A DNA stretch of 64,000 nt from Prototheca cutis (taxonomy: Eukaryota > Chlorophyta > Trebouxiophyceae > Chlorellales > Chlorellaceae). The DNA lies in assembly GCA_002897115.2 (NCBI GenBank), contig BCIH01000005.1, positions 1,318,890-1,382,889 on the forward strand, written 5' to 3'. This document shows, one piece after another, positions 46,595 to 63,529 of the stretch (position 1 is the first letter of the stretch; each line of letters starts with the position of its first letter). The notes under the pieces were generated by a model. It saw only the letters and a list, made by a program, of their open reading frames with translations, made no database searches and was not told the origin of the DNA. A program made the position numbers and the translations under genes.

Positions 46595-49500
46595 CTATCT
46601 GTCTATCTTTCTTTTCCCTTGCACACGCAGCATTTTCTCACGAATCACGACGCCACTTATCGACACCTGCAGGTGTACTATTTCCTGTGGGTCAACTGCC
46701 TCATTTCCTTTGCGTTCCTGCTCTCCACCCTGTTCCGCTCCTCCCGCACCGCGGTGGTGTTTGCGTTCCTCTACACATTTGCCACGGGTCTCATCGGCTA
46801 CCTGCTGCTCTCCCAGTTCATCCGAAATGGCCACTGGTGGTACGTTTGTGATTGGATTATGTATATGTGTGTGTTGGGGGCGGGGGCGCAGAGGAGGGTG
46901 CCGTGGTGGGAAGGTTGCAGAGCATGGCCTGAATCCATAGCAGCCTGCATGCAGCTGTCAACGATGACCCTTCCTCTCCCGTCTCCAAACCCCTGCAGGG
47001 TTGTTTTCCTGGAACTCATCCCTGGATTTGCCCTGTATCGGGGCATGTATGAGATTGGAGCGTACGCTTTCCGAGGCGCCTACAAGGCAAGTTTTGTTCT
47101 GTTCCCCGGATGGATTCCTTGCTCAGAACCTGGGCCACCGGAATCACCCTCACACGGCCTTTCAATTTTGGCTGCAGGGCACGTCGGGCATGAGCTGGAG
47201 CAATCTGTCCGATCCCAACAACGGCTCTAAAGCCGTGCTCATCATCTTTTCCGTAGAGGCCGTCGTCTTCCTCATCGCCGCATGGTGAGTTGTGTGTGAG
47301 TGATTTGAACACAGCACCTGCATGCCAGGCATAGCCCGACAGTGGGTGGACAGAAGGGTTCTGTGTATCAATCGACCTTCGATCAGTGTTACCTAGCCTC
47401 CAACACTCACCCGCCCGTCGACCGTGTGCAGGTACTTGGAGCAGGTGATCCCGTCTGGGGTGGGGGTCACCAAGCACCCACTCTTCTTCCTTGGCGGCCG
47501 CTTCAGCAAGCGGTCGATGGTTGATGGGACCAAGCGCCGGCCCAAGGAGGCAGCTGGTGACGTTCCAGTTGACGGCAGCAACGTCCATGTGAATCTAGAG
47601 CCGGAGGACGTCCGCGAGGAGCGGGAGCGTGTGGAATCGGGACACACCGAGAATTCCGCAGTTGTCATCAAGGACCTCATGAAGGTGTTTCCCCCCGTCG
47701 GCGGCAACAAGTGCGCTGTAGTGGGTGTGGAGGTTTTTCCCTTGGGGAGGGGGGTTAGAAGTGGGTCGTGGGTGCCATCTGGGGTAGTTTTCTACACAAT
47801 GGGCGTCGCTTGGAAAGTACTGGACCGAACAGCTGGGTGGCCTTCCCACTCAAACCCTTCGCTTGCACCTTGCCTTTAAAAAACCTTGTGCAGGAAAAAA
47901 GTGGCAGTGAGGCAACTGACAATGGCGGTGGAGCGGGGTGAGTGCTTTGGACTGCTGGGGCCCAATGGCGCCGGCAAGTCGACGGCTATCAACATCCTCA
48001 CAGGGTTTTTGACTCCCACGGCTGGTGAGCGAGTACTGCTTGCTTTTTCTCGTAGACGGGGGATACGCATGCAGGCTTCTCATCCGTGCATGTTGTTTAC
48101 GAGAAACTCCCAGCAACGCCGCGCCACCTCAAGGCCTCTAACCGAAGCAAAATACCCTGGGAAATAAACGAAATGCCAGGAACTGCATCCGTGGAGGGGA
48201 ATGACCTGCGGGACGGCATGCAGCCCATCCATGCCATCATGGGCGTGTGCCCCCAGGTGGGCTGTTAGGGAGGGTTGTCTTTCATTTTGTCTAGGGTTCC
48301 TTCTTCCATGCATGAGGCATGACCGTGTACGGGATACGAACACGAAAACACACACGCAAGCGCCTTGTGTGTTGCATCCCTTTCCAATTGCACGCGCCGA
48401 TGCATTTGCTTCCTGCTCGCTCACAGGACAACCTGCTGTGGGAGCAGCTTACGGCACGGCAGCACCTTGCCTTTTACGGTCGCCTCAAGGGCCTGACGGT
48501 ATGTATGTGTGTGTGGTGGGGGGATAGGGCTGGGCAATGGGTTTCTTCCCTTTGGAAGGAAGACCCAGCCCGCCCGCCCGCCCAGTATCGAATGCGAATG
48601 CCCACTACTCATCACAAGAAACTGATCGGGAAGGTGCCATGCCTGCAATCTCTTCCCCGCTGCAGGGCCACGAGTTGGAGGATGCCATCGATGCCGCGCT
48701 GCGTTCGGTGAATCTGTTCCATGGTGGTGTGGGAGACAAGCAGGTCAAGGCATACTCGGGCGGCATGAAACGTCGCCTCTCTGTTGCCATCTCCTTCATC
48801 GGCAGCCCCGCTGTCGTGTACCTGGATGAACCCTCCACGGTGGGTGTATTGCATGGGCTGGTGGTTGTGGAATGGGGGACAAGATGGTTGGAGACGGTGG
48901 CAGATGAGGTTGTTACCGGCATGTGCTGGAATTCCATGATACATTTCCAGGCGCCCCATTCACCTGCAAATTCCCGACCGTGTACTACGACGATCACCTT
49001 GCATTTCCCACACTCCACTGCAGGGGTTGGACCCAGCATCACGCCAGACACTTTGGTCCATGGTCAAAGAGTCGAAACAAAAGTGCGGCATGATCCTGAC
49101 AACACATAGGTGAGATCATGATCATGAATGCATGCCCCGTTAGGAAGGCTGCCAGATAATGCATGCATTCTAAATCAAGGTTATGGAAGCAAGCCTGCAT
49201 TCGGTGGACAGATCAAGAACTCGGGGTGGATTCTCTGTTTCCATGCCCAGTGCAACCACCGGCCAACTGCGATATCCCCCCCCCCCCTTCCAACCTCTGA
49301 CAGCATGGAGGAGGCGACCGTTCTGTGTGACAGGCTCGGCATCTTTGTGGACGGCCAACTGGTCTGCGTGGGGAGTCCCCAGGAACTCACCTCGCGCTAT
49401 GCCGACTTTTACGTGAGAATATTTTCATTTGAGTTTCGACGTGCAATCAGGAGTGGTGTGCTCATGGACCAGTGTCAAGCATGTTTTCAACCTTCCACAT

Positions 49501-49959
49501 CATCACACTCTCCTGGCCACTCATTGTATATGCACCCCCATCCACCTGGGAAATTGAAACAGGTGTTCACGATAATGACGCCTGTGGAGCAGGCGGAGCG
49601 AGCACATGCGCTGGTCCTGTCCATGAGCCCCTCGGCCCGACTGACGTATTCGGTGGCCGGCACACGCAAGTACGAGCTGCCGGTCGCCGAAGTGACGCTG
49701 GCTGGCGTGTTTGAGCGGATGCTCCGGACCTCGGAGGGCCATGACCTCACCGTGCTTGACTGGGGCATTGCCAATGCCACACTTGAAGAGGTATTCATCA
49801 AGGTAAGCAACTTTTTTTCATTGTGACTATTGTTTGTTTGATTGCTGCATGGGCTGGAGGAGGGCTTGAAAGTCCAGAGGTCTGCTGGCTGTGCGCACCC
49901 CCCCCCCCCCCCCCCATGTGCAGTTTGCAAAGAATCTGGGCCTTGAGGGAGGCAAGTAA
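44703..49959 (+). CDS. ABCA-subfamily (half-size, ATH-type) ABC transporter 2
   Basis: Fourteen exons encode 1008 residues: 44703-44729, 45047-46480, 46673-46839, 46999-47086, 47178-47284, 47432-47710, 47894-48024, 48180-48256, 48427-48498, 48666-48839, 49024-49109, 49304-49412, 49563-49802, 49924-49959. TMD then NBD, with probable lipid transport by family. The first helix ([19 protein letters not shown]) is followed by a large Cys-rich lumenal loop with NCS/NST glycosylation-type sites. Helices resume near [39 protein letters not shown] is a family hallmark. NBD motifs: [51 protein letters not shown] and [11 protein letters not shown]. The protein ends [12 protein letters not shown] nine-codon first exon (MATEAPPRK) is inferred from splice sites. 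The intron after AYK is GC-AG (AAG|GCAAGT). Gene structure and sequence differ from transporter 1, so this is an old duplication if they are paralogues. Confidence 0.93.
46535..46592 (+). repeat. (GT)n microsatellite
   Basis: About 29 GT units lie roughly 55 bases into the intron after the largest exon of ABCA transporter 2, on its coding strand. Confidence 0.97.
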
Positions 49960-50481
49960 TCGTCTTTCGTCTGTCGAAAGAGCCTCCTTTTGTCACGATG
50001 ATCACAGAGAATGACCAGCAGAGCTCGAGTCATATTGAGCTGGCCTTACCATCAGGCCGTTATCGGTCTCTGCACTTTTGTCCCCAGTCCAGCTCGCTTC
50101 AATCCATACAGTTCCCGAATGCTATCTCCTCTTGAGTGATAGAAATGTGAACCAGCATCGAGCACGGCTGGTTGACAAAGGCAGAGCGATCTCTCGTGAG
50201 GTGGCCATGTGCTAGGGGCACGTTGACTCCAGTCAGACAAGCAGGCGCTGGAAAGTGGGAGACAAGCAAGTTTAGGGCATTGCCAATGAACATGCTTGAT
50301 GCACAAGAATAGCATGACTGAGTCTCCGATGAATCACGAGATCTGGATTGAACAGGCAATGTGCAGGTGGGTTTTTTGGCCACCTCTTTCGCCGGTGCCG
50401 CTGGCCGGACCCGGATTCATGATAGATAGATCCCCCCCCCAAACGCAGCTTCGCGGGGGATGCGACCCATACAGGAAGTAC
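49960..50481. other. Region between ABCA transporter 2 and Fanzor-like element copy 2
   Basis: About 520 bases of 3' flank without a recognised gene. The last four bases (50478-50481, GTAC) may be one half of the element's target-site duplication. Confidence 0.4.
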
Positions 50482-51075
50482 CGTGCAGGGCAAAAATGAT
50501 GAAACCTTGTCGAGATTCCTTGACTCCCACCTGCACAGCAAGGGCATGTCTCTCAAACAAAATGCCTGTTGGACCGCATTCCCTGGCCGCATCGCTCAGA
50601 GGATGGGTTGGGTTCCTTCTTGGCAGCAGGGCAGGTCGTGCAAAGAGCAGACGCCCACAGTGGTGTGCCACGGGCTGCTGCGCTGCACTGACAAAGACTA
50701 CTACACCCCAAACAGCAAGCATCGTCTCTGGAACCGAGACTTGATGGCGTGTCTGAACATGAGGCACATCGTGCAGAGCCTGCGGAAGACCGGCCAGCGG
50801 CTGGAGCGCTTCCAGCGCCCAGCGCCGAAAGACTGATCAACATACATCCATCTATCATGGGGGATAATAGCCTTTCCAACTGGGGGTAGGAACCCCCGGG
50901 GCTCCTTCCCTCCCCCGGGAAGTGAAAGGAGGTGGTCCATCATTAAGATGGTCATCCACCTTCCTATTGCCCTGCAGAGTGTGAAAATTTTCGGCCATCC
51001 GCGATGCCCAGTAAAACCCCGGGGTGATATGCCGCTGTTGCTGGCTGAGCTGGTTGCATTATTTTGCCCTGCATC
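50482..51075 (+). mobile_element. Miniature TIR element with Fanzor/TnpB-like C-terminal segment, copy 2
   Basis: This element of about 594 bp matches 2438-3042 along its whole length. It opens CGTGCAGGGCAAAAATGATG and closes with the inverted counterpart ATTATTTTGCCCTGCATC. Both sides carry GTAC (50478-50481 and 51076-51079), consistent with a 4-bp target duplication. One frame is open from 50483 to the stop at 50836. It ends VVCHGLLRCTDKDYY, then LWNRDLMACLNMRHIV, then LRKTGQRLERFQRPAPKD. This is the order of the Fanzor C-terminus: a zinc-finger half, the RuvC-III motif with its acidic residue, and a short basic tail. Only about 118 codons remain, against several hundred in full Fanzors. 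RuvC-I and II are absent and the second zinc-finger Cys pair is not seen. It cannot be an active nuclease and probably moves, if at all, in trans. Family assignment is an inference from motifs. Confidence 0.7.
50882..50919 (+). other. Conserved inverted-repeat block in element copy 2
   Basis: GGGGGT (50882-50887) pairs with ACCCCC (50892-50897), and CCCGGGG (50895-50901) with CCCCGGG (50913-50919). Across this block the two element copies differ at one base (in the first loop), fewer differences than over the element as a whole. Confidence 0.45.
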
Positions 51076-51147
51076 GTACATAGTTCCATGCCTGAAAGTT
51101 AATCTACTGTTTTTCGCTATGATACCGTCAAGCTAAATGTATAGGAA

Positions 51148-53694
51148 ATGACCGCTCGATTGCTGCTAGGGCTTTTTTTGCTTGCGACCGTGTGCTGGCC
51201 CGAGCGGGTGGTTGCGGTTAGGCATGGGCACCCGCTCTCGCAAACTGAGCTTTCTGCAGACCAATGGGAGGACGCAGTAGCGTACAATGATGCGCGAATA
51301 TCTGAAGGAGAATCCTGGGATCCTGTCGTGGACTTTGATGGAGTTGCAACCACCACGAACGGCACGGGCCGTCCGTTCCGCCGAAGCCTGTCGGAGGACG
51401 GCAGGTGAGCCCACACGGTGCCTGGCTGTCCCAAAGCCTCGATTTAGTGGCCATGGAATGGTATTTTTTTTCTGGCGTTTTATAGGACGTGGCTGAGCCA
51501 GAGTACTCTGGCATGTTTTTTTTGTGTGGGTGGGTGGGTGAGGGGGAACGCTTGTTGAGTTTTGGGGTCCTCGTGGAGGCACGTGGTTGCTGTGTCGGTG
51601 CCGCAGGAACCTCGCTGGCATGCAGTTGCACACTCCCTACACCAATCAGTTTCCGCCCAGGGCAATACCAAAAGGCGCATACACATATCATCATCATCAT
51701 AACCACCAATGATGAAACAATCACATTCCCCCTCCCTCCTTTTCAGCACGGTGTCTGCGGCCACCACCGCCACTGGCCTGGCCCAGCCAACGCTCCCACC
51801 CACAATCTCCAAGCGCTTGGAAGACCCGAGCGTCCCCACTGACATCATGTCGCCCCTGTACCGCTGGTCGAGAAACTCGGTCCAGGGCTGCCCTTCGAGC
51901 TATTCCGTCACGGTCCACGGCGCCAAGGGCGACGGGGTCACCGACGACCGGAAGGCGATTGCGGCAGCTGATGCGGCCTACCCCGTGCTGTATTTCCCGC
52001 TGTTGAGCGGGAAATCTTCAACGCTCTACCGCATTGGAGGCAGCCTGACGCTCGGCAGTCCCATCATCGTGCCCTGCGGCGTGCGGCTGTACCTAAACAC
52101 CGGGGTGACACTGTTACTAACCGCGCAGCCCAAGTCGACGTGCATGCAGCAGCCCATTTTCGGGGGGCCCGGCACCGTGCGCGTCCGCGGCACGGTGCGT
52201 GAGGTCTACCCCAGCTGGTGGGGGACACCCGGCTCGTCCGACACCTCTGGATTCCAAGCCGCGGCGAACGCCTGCGTGACAGGGACCTGCACTGCGATGC
52301 TCGCCCGGACGATTGGTCTGTCCCAGCCGGTGGCTCTGCGGGGCAACAGCGGCGTATTTGCCACGGCGGGGGCTACTCTGTACCCGGTGGGGGGCAGTCC
52401 TACCAGCATCAAGGCGTGGGGCGCGCTGACTCTGGCTGCAGGCACCTACACTCGCCCCATCGTCCTGGCGAGTCTCCTAGCGTTTTCAACCGGGATCAAG
52501 ATCCTGGGCGGTGTGAAGAGTGCCACCGTGTTTGCGGGCACCATCACGTACGGCGCTCATTTCATTCAGCTGGCCCCAGCGGCCGGGACAACCATCACGG
52601 GCTTGGACCTCCAGGTGGTGGCCTGCGCCTCCGGGGTCAACTGTGTGGAACTAGCAGGGTCCAGCGGTGCCCTAGCTACCGTGTCCAACTCCGTGCTCCG
52701 CATCAATTTCGCCACGACCCTGTCAGGCGCGGCGGTGCTGGCCTATGGGACGAGGCCGCCGGTGTTCAGCCGCGCGGGCGTCGTGTTTCAAGCCGTAGAC
52801 CCCANCCCGACCAACACCAAGTTTGTCGTCCTGCGCAACTCCGGGTCTACGACGACAAAGGGCCTCACGGTCGGCGTGGAGACGTGGTGCGGCGGGTTTG
52901 CCACCACGGGCTCGCTGCCCTCGGGACAGCTGGTCATGGGCGCGTTCACCAGCCTGCTGTCCAGCTTCTACCTGGCGACGCTCGAGCAGCCAGGCTACAA
53001 GACCATCTGGAGTGAGTTGCCTTCCGGGGTTACATGATTGATGTGTTGTTTGGTGTCCAGCGCCGGACGACAGACTCCCTCTCACACTGAGCCCTCCAAA
53101 CAACCTCCACACGCAGGCCTGTCGGGGTCGGGAAATGTGGTGAGCGTTCCCATACTGGGATCCGCCGGCGAGTTTTACGCAGTCAACACGGCCACGGCGG
53201 TGGCCAATGGCCCGGTCTTTTATATCACCCTCACGAGTACGACAAAGTGGAGTCCAGGCTACACGCGCACGTTCCAGCTCCGGACGAGCATGGTCCGGAC
53301 GCTGCCCAGCTCCGCCAGCTTCTCATGCATCCCATTCAAGTGAGGTTTTGGGTGGTGGTCCGGGGTGCTGATGTGCAGGGCCTTTGCTGGGCCTGTGCAA
53401 GGTTATTTCTTGCTGTCGTTCTTACTTGCAGGGGTGCATGTCAAACTGTAGGCACTTCCTCGCCCAGCCCCCGTCCCCTCCTACCCCTTGACCCAACCAA
53501 TTCCCACTGCCAACCCAACAAGGCCCAATTCCAAAAACGAATGCAGCGCCTACAACATTTGGATCACGTGCACCAAGATTGTGAGTTCTAACAGCAACAC
53601 TTCCAATGTCGTGACGCTCTACCTTAAAAACGCATCCAAGTCGTACGCCCCTGTGCCGTATACCTTTCGCATGGGTATCCAGGTTGGATACTGA
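51148..53694 (+). CDS. Secreted right-handed beta-helix protein (pectate-lyase-3-like)
   Basis: Exons 51148-51404, 51747-53011, 53117-53339 and 53523-53694 encode 638 residues. A signal peptide (MTARLLLGLFLLATVCW) points to secretion. A SYSVTVHGAKGDGVTDDRKA segment near residue 145 is the hallmark opening of the pectate_lyase_3 fold, used by polysaccharide-acting enzymes and phage tail spikes. A second half-repeat follows with REVYPSWWGTPGSSDTSGF. Hydrophobic Gly/Ala/Thr/Val-rich repeats (GSPIIVPCGVRLYLNTGVT, TITGLDLQVVAC) run on to about residue 510. The C-terminal part is Ser/Thr/Asn-rich with several Cys and NxS/T sites. I see no certain catalytic residues, so it may be a lyase, a hydrolase or a structural cell-wall protein. 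Such proteins are common in bacteria and phages. The last intron has a weak acceptor (CAACAAG). An N lies near 52805. Confidence 0.8.
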
Positions 53695-53968
53695 CCATGC
53701 GCCCGACACTGCCCACCACATTGACTTTGTCATGCAAATTTGATCGACTGGCTGTATTTCATGGAGGGCCATGGATAGACGGGTCCCGGCATCACCTTGA
53801 CCCTGGTAGCACTGCATCCCGGGGGGAAGGCGCTCCAATGTAGACCGTCGCAGCCGCTTGCTCTTCAGCGAAACGTTGAGTGCATGATAAGACGACGATC
53901 ACGATGACATGCATGACTTGACTTCCTGATTCAAAATTCCCTGATCAACCTGTTGTAACAGCAGACAT

Positions 53969-56719
53969 TCACAGCTCATCGTGATCCACATCAGGCAGTG
54001 TCCCGCCGGATTTGACAAACATCTCCTTGGTCCATCCCACCAGATCGCTGGTCGCGCCCTTGTCCCCGGTGTACTCGGACACTGCACATGCATTGTGAGG
54101 AATACGAGCAGCTCTGATGGTGGCAGCGGTGAGTCATGCAGTGAGCATGGTTGTCGACGTGCCAACACACAAAAGCCACTCCATAGAGAATCGATCAATC
54201 ACACGCACCGAGGTTGGAAGGAGAGATGAAGTAGATGGTGGGGAAGAGCCGGTACTCAATGAGCGCAGAGGGCAGCTCATTCAGATTACCATCAAATGTC
54301 GCCACTGTCAGATTCTCAATCCCCTGTGCGTTTGTTTGGTGCATGGAATTGTTCATCTGACAGTTCAGAATGTGTGGGGAACATACGGATCTCGTCAACT
54401 GTTGCCAGCAATTTCCGTAGAATCTGGCTAACCGCGCAGTGCCAGCAGACCACAGGAACCCCCCCACCACCAATCCAGACCTGAAGTTGGACAGCCGCTT
54501 GCTGGAATGTCGGCCATGCAGCCTGTGCATGGGAGGCAATGCAAGTGATTGGCGCCACGATTCAGCCTTCGAATGCACCTTCAGAGTCCCGGCCTTCACC
54601 ACGCACCAGAGAGCTGCTGCAATCAATGCAAACAGCCAGCAATCCCAGCACAAGCAGACAGCCAAATTCCAGGCACCTTGCTGTTCTGGCAGGCCTTGGA
54701 GTGGATGAACAGCAGCGCGGCATGTGTGTCGTTCAGCACGGCACCCACCACAGTCTTACCGACCAGTTCCTGCCATTGCATTGTCGAGAGGAGGGTGGTA
54801 ATTCATGTTGGTGCAAGCAAGAAACCAGGGCACGGTCGATCAGCCCAACCAACCAATCTGTGGCCTTTCTCCTGGTGACATCCCAAGGCACAACCGGACA
54901 TTCCCTCGACACATGCTCAACCCTTCCCTGCTCCCCCCCTCCAAACCTACGTACCAGCGCAGGGTTGGACTGGGCCGCGGGAATGGCCTCAGACTTGACA
55001 AACCGGTCCAGCTTCTCGTCCTGCAGAAAGAAGAAAGAAGGAACAGCTCCCTGGGCCAGGTTTGATGATGTACTGTTGTTGCACCATGAGGAGCACCACC
55101 ACAATTCCGCCTCTCTCGGGATGGCATGCCTTGTAAAGCAGCAGGAAGCCCTCGATGTCAGAGGGCTGGACGCCCCGCTGGACATACTTGGCTTGGCTCC
55201 AGTGCTCAATGGCCATGAGCAGCGGCAGATCCTCGCCCTTGATACCCAGCATCTCCATCATTTGCTGGAATGGTAGGGTTTTAGGGTTTTGATCGAGGTG
55301 AGAGGATTTTTGTGGACGGATGCCCGTCAAAGATCGTACTGCAAAGAGACCGTGAACCAGCCCTCCTGCCCAATGCCCTTCTTCCCTTCCTCACCAGTCC
55401 ATCGGCAGTGGCTGTGCCATAGATGAACTTGTACTCCTCGTGCTTCTCAGCCGCGGCCATCATGGCCCTCCACCAGCTTGGGTCCTCCTGTATGATGTGG
55501 GGGACACGGGTGTTGCTCTTGATGGTCCCAGTGCACCACAATCGTTCTTGCAGTTACTGGAGACCGGGCTGCCGAGAGAGGCGCCCATCCGTGTCATCCA
55601 GGCAGTCCCAGCTAATTCAAGACAAAATCGCATGAATGCAAAATAACTACGTCGCCATTGGCCACACATTGGGCAGGATGGCGATGATCTTATCGGCAAT
55701 TGCGCTCCACGCCTGCTGAAAGTCCTGAGCAAACTCCCTGTGGATGAAGCGAAGCGTGGGCAGGAAGCACGCTTTGCTGTTTTGTGCATGCAGAATCAAT
55801 CAATCAATCAGCGCCATGCATCCACAAGTACACAGGCTCCCTCGATCAGTGTTCTGCTGACCTTGCAAACGGAATGACAGGTGGGTGGAGACGGGCCTCT
55901 GCCCACGCCACAAACTCGGCGGCAGTCTTGGAGCCAATGGATGAAAGGACCTGGGAAAGGGGTGAGCTATCGGGAAATAGTGACACTATGCGATACTACC
56001 CCGGTTCTGGAAGCTTGCACGCACATCAAAAACCCCATGATGGCAGCTCTGGACTGGGAGCCGCCAAAGGCGAGACACGCTTTCACAATGACCAGCCTCA
56101 ACAAAAAAAATTACCCTCCCCCATGAAATTGTCCCTACAACAAACAAAACCTTGAATGGCATGCCATGCCGCTGCAGAAACACAGATCCAGGTTCACAGT
56201 CGGTGGCGTTTTCGTCGCCGGCCTCGATGGCCGCAGCACAGGGCGGATAATGCTCGGGTTTGACGACATAGGCCAACCCCACCGCTGCATGTCATTCCAA
56301 GAGGGATGGAGGACTGGCATTAAATACTGCACCAAGGACAGAATGCAATCCTGCTGAAAAACCCAGAATGGAGACTTGGGGGCACACCTTTTAGGTCTGG
56401 GCTCTCCAATCGCCCAGACATGCCCGCAGCATAGAAGCCCACCAAGGTCGGCCAAACCGTCCAACCACCGGTCCCAGCTATTCCTACATGATTTGAGCTC
56501 CTCTGATGCCTCAGAAAAGACGAGAAACTGCTCGTGCGCGCCCTCTGGCAATAGTGCCAGGATGGTGGAAGGGTGCACGTCCTGCCAGGCTTTGGCACTC
56601 TCTGCGGTGCTCAGCGGCAACGGCACCTCCTCGCCCTCGATTTCATCCAGCGCCTCTGTCGCCACATGGAGCACACAGGTGGCCAATATCAGAAGTACAG
56701 CGCCCTTTATCGACCGCAT
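53969..56719 (-). CDS. PDI-like thioredoxin-fold protein of the ER lumen, HDEL-terminated, without CGHC site
   Basis: Eleven exons keep phase and encode 421 residues (transcript order 56488-56719, 56151-56284, 55862-55950, 55651-55776, 55395-55515, 55130-55264, 54955-55020, 54677-54769, 54481-54522, 54209-54323, 53969-54081). A signal peptide (MRSIKGAVLLILATCVLHVA) and the terminal DVDHDEL mean residence in the ER lumen. The last third follows a PDI a-prime domain (ELVGKTVVGAVLND, AALLFIHSKACQNSK, ENLTVATFDGN, YRLFPTIYFI). The place of the CGHC active site is taken by SKACQNSK, with one Cys. Upstream segments fit b and b-prime domains (PSDIEGFLLLYKDEKLDRF). An N-terminal a domain with CxxC is not seen. 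It therefore probably acts as a chaperone or binding subunit, not as an oxidoreductase. The intron after LLLYK is GC-AG (AAG|GCATGC). Confidence 0.78.
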
Positions 56720-57206
56720 GCCGGGATCTAGTGCGCCCAGGCCGGGCCAGTATTCCCTGGGAGGCGGTGCCGTCTACGGGTGGGCAAACCGGGACCGGGC
56801 CTTGTGATTTCCTCAGGCAGGCTGTCCAGAGGAACACGCGACTTAAACAATTTTCTCTGATTCCGAACAAAATTAAAATGGGATGGGTTTCTTTGCTAAC
56901 GCAAATGGACGGCTTTTGGTGAGGTTAATCCCCAAAAAGTGATCCGGCGCCATTCGCTGCCGAGACAGGATTGCATTTTTCGGAGCGCCGCGAGTTTTCC
57001 ATCGGGCTTCTTCCACGCGCTGTACTGCGCATTACAGTGAGTCATGGAACGGCAAACATGCATTGACATAGTACAAGACATCTGCTTGCGAATCACAGAG
57101 AAGACGTTACGCCCAGGGCGGCTGGCGCTTCCGGCTGGGGCGTGGAGGGCGGCCCTGCAAAGCCTGAAGCGGGAGGCCTAGCAGCCATTCTCAAGGAGCG
57201 GGCACC
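56720..57206. other. Divergent promoter region between PDI-like gene and NEMF
   Basis: About 490 bases between outward-facing starts. An AT-rich segment (AACAATTTTCTCTGATTCCG and following, about 56846-56885) lies in the PDI-proximal half. No gene is seen. Confidence 0.4.
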
Positions 57207-62480
<5,274 letters not shown>

Positions 62481-63529
62481 TTGTGGTGCTGTGTTGGGGT
62501 GGCGCATGCTTTGCATGAGCTCTGGTGGCATGGTGCCCTGATGCGGAGCGTGGCTCATGGAATTGACTCTAGAAACATGTGCATTCCGTGCTGTTTCAAA
62601 GCAAGCAAGGGCCGGCGGCAGTGCAATCATGCCCCTGCTGCTCAGTGAACGATGGCGAGGATGGACGTGATGCGCACACGAGGAGCATGCACAATGCAAG
62701 AACAAGAACAAAAGGCAAAAAATGTCAGTCTCACAAGTGCGACTGGCGAGGGTGGTTCCACCGTCCCTCTCAGGCTCGTTATCCATCTGCCGATCAAGGT
62801 ACCGGGGTGGGCTGCTGAGTTTCCTCCCTGACCCGTTTCCCCGAGAATTATCAGCGACCCTGCCTCCCTTCAGGCAGGCAGGGGACGCGGACCCCGACCT
62901 CAGATTGGGCAAGCCAGTCAACAAGGGACAAATGGCCCTGCCAGATCGCCGAGCGATCCCTACGTACAGCCTCCACTCGGATGACAGGCCCGCGCGACCA
63001 GGCCCAGCCGAAAATCTGGCGGCTTTCCGCTATATGATCACCGTCTGATACGCGGTTCCGGGATTATGGGTTCCTAAAGCAGACCAGTGCATGCGCCGGA
63101 TGAGATGCGGATTCTTCATGATAATACACATATGCAAAGCTGCACTCATGTCAATGCAACATCTCTGTGAACGTTGGTGGGGTCTGTTGGAGGGAGGTGT
63201 TGCCATGAAGCTGAGTATGCTGCGTGAGACATACCTCTGCGCCTGTTCTGTGCAAGATGTAGCTTCTCAGACCTAGGCACCTGATCTGAAGCCAAGATGG
63301 CGTTGTAAATCAAGACGCAAGATGGCACGCCTGGGAGAGAATGTCATTCGCTGGGGTCGGGATGCCTCTGGTTCTGGTGCAACCAGCACGCGGTCAGGTA
63401 TTGACGCCGACCACCGACGGGTGACCCCACATCCCGACAACCTGGTGTCGGGCAGATATACGCGCGGTGCCTGGTTCCCAGCCCCGACACTGTTGCGCAT
63501 CGTGATTCTTCAGATCAAAGCTGTGATCC
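62481..63529. other. Intergenic region downstream of NEMF
   Basis: About 1.05 kb without a supported gene. A frame starting at 63322 overlaps the start of the next gene in another register and shows no domain, so it is not annotated. Confidence 0.4.

Noticed and set aside
55958..56100. An extra exon in the PDI-like gene between 55950 and 56151
   Set aside because: The flanking exons join in phase without it, and no acceptor-donor pair gives a stop-free, phase-compatible insert.
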